This document shows, piece by piece, positions 59,455 to 64,000 of a stretch of DNA of 64,000 nucleotides. The DNA comes from Streptomyces collinus Tu 365 (lineage in GTDB: Bacteria; Actinomycetota; Actinomycetes; Streptomycetales; Streptomycetaceae). The stretch lies in the NCBI RefSeq assembly GCF_000444875.1, contig NC_021985.1, positions 4,856,170-4,920,169 of the forward strand. The letters are read 5' to 3'. How positions within the stretch are numbered: the first letter of the stretch is position 1; every line of letters starts with the position of its first letter. The translations under genes and the position numbers were made by a program. The notes beneath the pieces are model-generated. The model was given only the letters and a program-made list of their open reading frames with translations, made no database searches and was not told the origin of the DNA.

Positions 59455-61167
59455 ATGAGCAAGACCGAAACGGACACCTCCCCCGGCGGGGCCGAGGGCC
59501 GGGACGAGGACCTGGGGGCGGCCGGCTCCCAGCTGTCCACCGCCCCGCGGGAGGAGACCACCGTCGCGCCGGGCCTCGGCGTGATCGGCTGGGTCCGCTG
59601 GTTCTGGCGGCAGCTCACCTCCATGCGGGTCGCCCTGCTGCTGCTCCTGCTGCTCTCCCTCGGCGCGATCCCGGGCTCGCTCATCCCGCAGACCGGCGCC
59701 GACCTGAACAAGGTCGACGAGTTCCGCAAGGCGCACGGCACGCTCGCGCCGGTCTACGACAAGCTCGGCCTGTTCCACGTCTACAGCTCGGTGTGGTTCT
59801 CCGCGATCTACATCCTGCTGTTCGTCTCGCTGATCGGCTGCATCGTCCCGCGCACCTGGCAGTTCGTCGGCCAGCTCCGCGGCCGGCCGCCGGGCGCCCC
59901 CAAGCGGCTGACCCGGCTGCCCGCCTACACCACCTGGCGCACCACCGCCGAGCCGGAGCAGGTCCGCGAGGCCGCGCTCGCGCTGTTGCGCAGGCGCCGG
60001 TTCCGGGCCCATGTCGCCGGTGACGCGGTCGCCGCCGAGAAGGGCTACGTGCGGGAACTGGGCAACCTGGCCTTCCACATCGCGCTGATCGTGCTGCTGG
60101 TCGCCTTCGCCTCCGGCCAGCTCTACAAGTCGGACGGCACCAAGCTGATGGTGGAGGGCGACGGCTTCTCCAACGCGCTGCCGATGTACGACGACTTCAA
60201 GTCCGGCAGCCTGTTCCGCAACGACGAGCTGGTGCCGTTCAGCTTCGACCTGAAGGACTTCCGCGCCACCTACGAGGTGAGCGGGCCCAACCGGGGCACC
60301 CCGCGCACCTTCGAGGCGAGGATCAAGTACAGCGAGGGCGCGTACGGCAAGGAGAAGCCGGCCACCGTCAAGGTCAACAAGCCGCTGGAGATCGGCGACT
60401 CGAAGGTCTACCTGGTGAGCCACGGCTACGCGCCCGTCATCACCGTCCGCGACGGCAGGGGCAAGGTCGTCTACCACGACGCGGTGCCGCTGCTGCCGCT
60501 CGACGGCAACGTCACGTCCAACGGCGTGATCAAGGTGATGGACGGCTACCGCGACGCCAGGGGCCACAAGGACCAGCTCGGGTTCCAGGCCTTCTTCGTG
60601 CCGACCTTCGACCCCAAGAGCGGCACGATGCTCTCCCAGTTCCCGTCGCTGGTGAACCCGCTGCTCGCGGTGAACGCGTACCACGGCGACCTCGGTGTCG
60701 ACGCGGGCCAGTCGCAGAACGTGTACCAGCTCGACACCCAGCACATGAAGGCGTTCAAGGACGCCAAGGGCCAGCTGCTGAAGAAGCTGCTCAGGCCGGG
60801 CGACACCCTCCAGCTTCCGAACGGCGCCGGCTCCCTCACGTTCGACAAGGACGTCAAGGAGTGGGCCGGCTTCGAGATCGTCCAGGAGCCGGGCAGCGGC
60901 TGGGCGCTGGGCGGCGCCCTCGCGGCGATCTTCGGCCTGGCCGCGTCCCTGTTCATCCAGCGCCGCCGCGTCTGGGTGCGCGCGGTGCGCGGCGCCGACG
61001 GCGTCACCGTGGTGGAGATGGGCGGCCTCGGCCGCAGCGAGTCCGCCAAGGTGCCCGAGGAGCTGGGCGAGATCGCCGGAATCCTCTACGACCAGGCGCC
61101 GGGGGCACCCGACCCCGACGACGTCCACGAATCCACCGTCGTACCTGCCGAAGGGGCTGAGAAGTGA
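59455..61167 (+). CDS. resB: ResB (Ccs1), cytochrome c synthetase subunit
   Basis: This is the ResB/Ccs1 subunit of the System II cytochrome c synthetase, 570 residues. After a 60-residue cytoplasmic tail it has TM1 (MRVALLLLLLLSLGAIPGSL), a second (AIYILLFVSLIGCIVP), a third (LAFHIALIVLLVAFASGQLY), a large extracytoplasmic domain (about 220-480) and a last helix (WALGGALAAIFGLAASLFIQ). ATG 59455 is used. It ends overlapping ccsA (GTGA). Together with the next protein it moves haem and attaches it to apocytochrome c. Confidence 0.93.
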   Translation: MSKTETDTSPGGAEGRDEDLGAAGSQLSTAPREETTVAPGLGVIGWVRWFWRQLTSMRVALLLLLLLSLGAIPGSLIPQTGADLNKVDEFRKAHGTLAPVYDKLGLFHVYSSVWFSAIYILLFVSLIGCIVPRTWQFVGQLRGRPPGAPKRLTRLPAYTTWRTTAEPEQVREAALALLRRRRFRAHVAGDAVAAEKGYVRELGNLAFHIALIVLLVAFASGQLYKSDGTKLMVEGDGFSNALPMYDDFKSGSLFRNDELVPFSFDLKDFRATYEVSGPNRGTPRTFEARIKYSEGAYGKEKPATVKVNKPLEIGDSKVYLVSHGYAPVITVRDGRGKVVYHDAVPLLPLDGNVTSNGVIKVMDGYRDARGHKDQLGFQAFFVPTFDPKSGTMLSQFPSLVNPLLAVNAYHGDLGVDAGQSQNVYQLDTQHMKAFKDAKGQLLKKLLRPGDTLQLPNGAGSLTFDKDVKEWAGFEIVQEPGSGWALGGALAAIFGLAASLFIQRRRVWVRAVRGADGVTVVEMGGLGRSESAKVPEELGEIAGILYDQAPGAPDPDDVHESTVVPAEGAEK

Positions 61168-62243
61168 CTCTCGCCGCCGCGACCAACGAACACCTGGCGA
61201 GCATCAGCAACACGCTGATCTACTCGTCGATGGCCGTCTACACCCTGGCCTTCTTCGCGTACATCGCCGAATGGCTCTTCGGCAGCCGCAGCAAGGTCGC
61301 CCGTACGGCCGCCGCGCTGACGGCGGACGCCCGGCAGACCGGCGCCCCGGCCGTCACCGTGCGGGGGGCCGGCGGCACCGCGGTGCTGGAGCGGCCCCAG
61401 GTCGTCGTGCGCTCCGCGTCCGGCGCCCGGGACGTGCCGGACGGCCCCGGCGCGCACGGCGGGGACGAGCAGGGCGACCTCTATGGGCGGATCGCCGTCT
61501 CCCTCACCGCGCTCGCGTTCGTGGTGGAGCTGTGCGGGGTCGTCGCCCGCGCGGCCTCCGTGCAGCGGGCGCCGTGGGGCAACATGTACGAGTTCAACAT
61601 CACCTTCTCCACGGTCGCCGTCGCCGTGTACCTGGGCCTGCTGGCGCTGCGCAAGAACGTGCGCTGGCTCGGGCTGTTCCTGATCACCACGGTCCTGCTC
61701 GACCTCGGTCTCGCGGTCACCGTGCTGTACACCGCCAGCGACCAGCTCGTCCCCGCCCTGCACTCGTACTGGCTGTACATCCACGTCTCGACCGCGATCT
61801 TCTGCGGCGCGGTGTTCTACGTCGGCGCGGTCGCCACGATCCTGTACCTGTTCAAGGACGCGTACGAGAACAAGCTCCAGACCGGCGGCAAGCCGGGCGC
61901 GTTCGCCCGCTCCGTGCTGGAGCGGCTGCCCGCCTCCGCCTCCCTGGACAAGTTCGCCTACCGCGTCAACGCGGCCGTCTTCCCGCTGTGGACGTTCACG
62001 ATCATCGCGGGCGCGATCTGGGCGGGCGACGCCTGGGGCCGCTACTGGAACTGGGACCCGAAGGAGACCTGGTCCTTCATCACCTGGGTCGCCTACGCCT
62101 GCTACCTGCACGCCCGGGCCACGGCCGGCTGGAAGGGCCGCAAGGCCGCCTACCTGGCGATGATCGCCTTCGGCTGCTGGCTGTTCAACTACTACGGCGT
62201 CAACATCTTCGTGACCGGCAAGCACTCCTACGCGGGCGTCTGA
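61164..62243 (+). CDS. ccsB: CcsA/CcsB-type cytochrome c assembly protein
   Basis: This is the haem-handling partner of ResB in System II, 359 residues and about eight helices. The WWD-type signature is WGRYWNWDPKETWSFITW (about 292-309), which binds haem at the outer face. Flanking His residues occur in HSYWLYIHVSTAIFCG and CYLHARATAG. Between TM1 and TM2 is a charged loop of about 75 residues (35-105). The GTG start overlaps the resB stop by 4 nt, so resA-ccdA-resB-ccsB form one operon for cytochrome c maturation. Naming varies between CcsA and CcsB. Confidence 0.93.
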   Translation: MTLAAATNEHLASISNTLIYSSMAVYTLAFFAYIAEWLFGSRSKVARTAAALTADARQTGAPAVTVRGAGGTAVLERPQVVVRSASGARDVPDGPGAHGGDEQGDLYGRIAVSLTALAFVVELCGVVARAASVQRAPWGNMYEFNITFSTVAVAVYLGLLALRKNVRWLGLFLITTVLLDLGLAVTVLYTASDQLVPALHSYWLYIHVSTAIFCGAVFYVGAVATILYLFKDAYENKLQTGGKPGAFARSVLERLPASASLDKFAYRVNAAVFPLWTFTIIAGAIWAGDAWGRYWNWDPKETWSFITWVAYACYLHARATAGWKGRKAAYLAMIAFGCWLFNYYGVNIFVTGKHSYAGV

Positions 62244-62268
62244 TCGGCCGGTCGGCGACACTGGTGTC

Positions 62269-62775
62269 ATGAGCGGTTCCATCGAACAGGGCATCAGCCA
62301 GACGCACGGGAACACGCACATACTCCACTTCGTGGTGCGGATCCCGGTGCGCGCGGAAGACATCTGGGCGGCGGTGGCCACCCCCGAGGGGCTCGGGGGA
62401 TGGTGCACCGCCGTCGACGTCCTGGAGCCCCGTCTCGACGGCCTGGTCACCCTGCGCGGCCTGGGCACCGGCCGGGTCACCGCCTGGGACGTGGACCGCG
62501 TCGCCGAGTACACCGTGGAGGACGGCGGGCGCATCCGCTTCCACCTGGAACGGGACGGCGCGGAGGCGGCCGTGCTGCGCTTCACCCACGAGTTCCAGGG
62601 CGAGGGGGAGTCCGAGTCCGGCTGGCGCACCCGGTTCGAACGCATGATCGAAAAGTTCGCGGGTTCCCAGGGCGGCCCGCGCCCCGGGTCGTCCGAGCCG
62701 CCCGGCCAGGGTGCGCCCGGCGAGCCCGGCGAGCCCGGTGAGCCGACCGAGCCGTTGCCCGGCCAGCTCACCTAG
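62269..62775 (+). CDS. SRPBCC/AHSA1-like protein
   Basis: This is a 168-residue protein with a START/SRPBCC-type fold. The N-terminal strand (THILHFVVRIPVRAEDIWAA), the helix region VATPEGLGGWCTAVDVLEPR, and GRVTAWDVDRVAEYTV and AVLRFTHEFQGEG follow the AHSA1-like pattern. After the domain end (about 135) there is a Gly/Pro/Glu-rich tail with PGEPGEPGEPTEP. GACACT near the ATG suggests a leaderless transcript. It follows the cytochrome c genes by 25 nt and converges on the binding-protein gene. The ligand is unknown. Confidence 0.75.
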   Translation: MSGSIEQGISQTHGNTHILHFVVRIPVRAEDIWAAVATPEGLGGWCTAVDVLEPRLDGLVTLRGLGTGRVTAWDVDRVAEYTVEDGGRIRFHLERDGAEAAVLRFTHEFQGEGESESGWRTRFERMIEKFAGSQGGPRPGSSEPPGQGAPGEPGEPGEPTEPLPGQLT

Positions 62776-62788
62776 GCGGCTCGCTCAC

Positions 62789-64000
62789 CTAGGACGGCGG
62801 CAGGCACTCCTTCGCCGGCGGTTTCCCCTCCGGCCAGGCGATCCGCACGAACCGCGAACCGCCCCGCGGGGTCAGCTCCACGACCGGCACGGCCTTGTCG
62901 TACGGGTTCCCGTGCGCGTCCAGGCAGATCCAGCCGCTCGCCCCGCTCACCCGCAGCGAGCCCTTGACCTGCGGCCACTGCAGGCCGACGTCCGCGAGGG
63001 CCGGGAAGTCCCGGCCGTCCGGCACCGCCTCCCGGATGCCGTGCACCGCGAGCTGGAGGGCGTCGTACCCGATGATCGTCTGGCCGTCGTCCAGCGCGGC
63101 CGGGCCGATGGGCCCGACCGGTTCCCGTCCGGACCGCGCCAGCAGCCCGCGCAGCACCCCGAAGTCGGCCGCCGAGCCCCCCGTCCGCGCCGGGTCCGCG
63201 GTCCAGGCGTCCGGGTGGGCGAGCGAGGTGTAGCGCACGGCGAGCCGGCGGCCCAGGGCGCCGCGGTCCAGGTCCCGCTCATGGGTCAGGTACGAGGCCT
63301 CGTCCCCGGTCAGCACGGTGAACCTGCGGTCCTGGCAGCCACGCCCGCCCAGCGCGTTGATGAACTGCCTGAGCTGGGTGTGCCGGCCCGCGAACAGGAT
63401 CGTGTCGGTCTCCCGGGACGTGTCGCACACCAGGTGCGTGATCTGCCGGAAGGTGTTCGCGGTCGTGCCCTCCTGGCTGCGGTCGGCGGGCGGCGTGAAC
63501 GGCTGCGGCTCGTACGGCGAGCCCTTGATCAGCGCCGCGAACGACTCCTGCAGCGTCCGCGTGTACGGATCACCGGGCTTGTCGTAGACCAGCAGCGCCT
63601 TGCCCGCGCTCACCTTGGCGAAGGACGCCAGCGCCCGCGCCTCGTCGGTGTTGGTCGGCGACACCCGGGCCAGCCCCGGGAACGGGTCGGCGCCGTGCTG
63701 CCCGTTGGCCAGGTCGTCGGCGGTGATGGAGGAGCCGACCACCGGGATCCCGCGCCGGGTCAGCTCCCGGACCGCCTTCTTGTTGTTGTCGGTGCTCTGC
63801 CCTATGCCCGCGACCGCCCGCAGCCGGTCCGCGCTCCTGGTCATGCGGGTCAGCTGGTCCACCGTCCGGCGCCACTGGCCCCCGGTCGCCCCGGGGTTGG
63901 CCAGCACCAGCCGGATCGCGGGCCCCTCGCCGTTGGACTCGTGGTTGGCCCGGTACTGGGCCAGGTACGCGCCCTGCAGCTGGTGCTGGATGTCGTTCAG
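62789..64000 (-). CDS. Branched-chain amino acid-type solute-binding protein, N-terminus outside window
   Basis: This is the 3' part (about 404 residues) of a periplasmic-binding-type (LivJ-like, class I) protein; the frame is open to base 64000, so the start and signal peptide lie outside. RLVLANPGATGGQWRRTVDQL, GIPVVGSSITADDLANG, LARVSPTNTDEARALASF, ALLVYDKPGDPYTRTLQ and RRFTVLTGDEASYLTHE are typical of the receptor-family ligand region. QTIIGYDALQLAVHGIREA lies in the second lobe. It is larger than simple LivJ proteins. No ABC permease is visible; it may be a stand-alone or regulatory receptor. Confidence 0.8.
   Translation of the reverse strand: MNDIQHQLQGAYLAQYRANHESNGEGPAIRLVLANPGATGGQWRRTVDQLTRMTRSADRLRAVAGIGQSTDNNKKAVRELTRRGIPVVGSSITADDLANGQHGADPFPGLARVSPTNTDEARALASFAKVSAGKALLVYDKPGDPYTRTLQESFAALIKGSPYEPQPFTPPADRSQEGTTANTFRQITHLVCDTSRETDTILFAGRHTQLRQFINALGGRGCQDRRFTVLTGDEASYLTHERDLDRGALGRRLAVRYTSLAHPDAWTADPARTGGSAADFGVLRGLLARSGREPVGPIGPAALDDGQTIIGYDALQLAVHGIREAVPDGRDFPALADVGLQWPQVKGSLRVSGASGWICLDAHGNPYDKAVPVVELTPRGGSRFVRIAWPEGKPPAKECLPPS

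Overview
The window is about 64 kb of high-GC actinobacterial chromosome and looks like Streptomyces. Third codon positions are strongly G/C-biased, GTG starts and 4-nt ATGA/GTGA stop-start overlaps are frequent, and it carries genes typical of Streptomyces: the developmental sigma factor BldN with its anti-sigma factor RsbN, the redox sensor Rex with its operator, a WhiJ/AbaA-like regulatory trio, and DUF397, DUF2637, DUF3558 and DUF4253 proteins. No rRNA, tRNA, CRISPR array, insertion sequence or prophage was recognised. Both window edges cut genes: an SDR/epimerase at the left and a solute-binding protein at the right.

Layout. 1-5.8 kb: epimerase tail, acyltransferase, rsbN and bldN (minus strand), a 14-bp tandem-repeat array upstream of bldN, a HAD hydrolase and a glutaredoxin-like protein. 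5.8-12.8 kb: Rex operator and promoter, the translationally coupled rex-hemA-hemC-hemD operon, a small hypothetical gene and hemB; this is the tetrapyrrole block under NADH/NAD control. 12.9-20.1 kb: aminotransferase, DUF4253 gene, the DUF397/XRE/ATPase trio around a perfect palindrome, then divergent argS and lysS. 20.2-25.6 kb: DUF2637 membrane protein, two DUF3558 lipoproteins, rtcB and a tandem pair of very small paralogous lipoproteins. 25.7-31 kb: SDR, YnfA, MarR, a divergent HxlR/quinone-oxidoreductase pair and a luciferase-like monooxygenase with its FMN reductase. 30.8-38 kb: two-component system, MprF-like membrane lysyltransferase, small membrane protein, ABC exporter and a lipoprotein. 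38.4-46.4 kb: cyclase-family hydrolase, GMC oxidoreductase, SDR, cytochrome bd oxidase (cydAB without cydCD) and a GH15 glucoamylase/trehalase-like enzyme. 46.5-53.6 kb: gluconokinase, lipoprotein, CorA-like transporter, and a second two-component system divergent from a DUF4956-VTC-PAP2 operon. 53.6-64 kb: hypothetical gene, hemL, histidine phosphatase, Tat-secreted deacetylase-like protein, and a complete System II cytochrome c maturation set (ResA-like, CcdA, ResB, CcsA/CcsB-type), an SRPBCC protein and the truncated binding protein.

A common theme is heme and respiration: rex-hemACD, hemB, hemL, cytochrome c maturation and cytochrome bd oxidase all lie in this window. The most unusual points are (1) the 14-bp array (nine units) upstream of bldN, (2) an eight-residue tandem repeat inside the ATPase domain of the second histidine kinase, (3) the uncharacterised DUF4956-VTC-PAP2 operon facing that two-component system, with a direct repeat of 11-bp period in its promoter region, (4) the overlapping twin mini-lipoproteins, and (5) a shared TGTAGGGT-type motif upstream of the MprF-like gene and its neighbouring small membrane protein gene. 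Start codons were chosen by Shine-Dalgarno spacing and family alignment from memory, and several are marked as uncertain.
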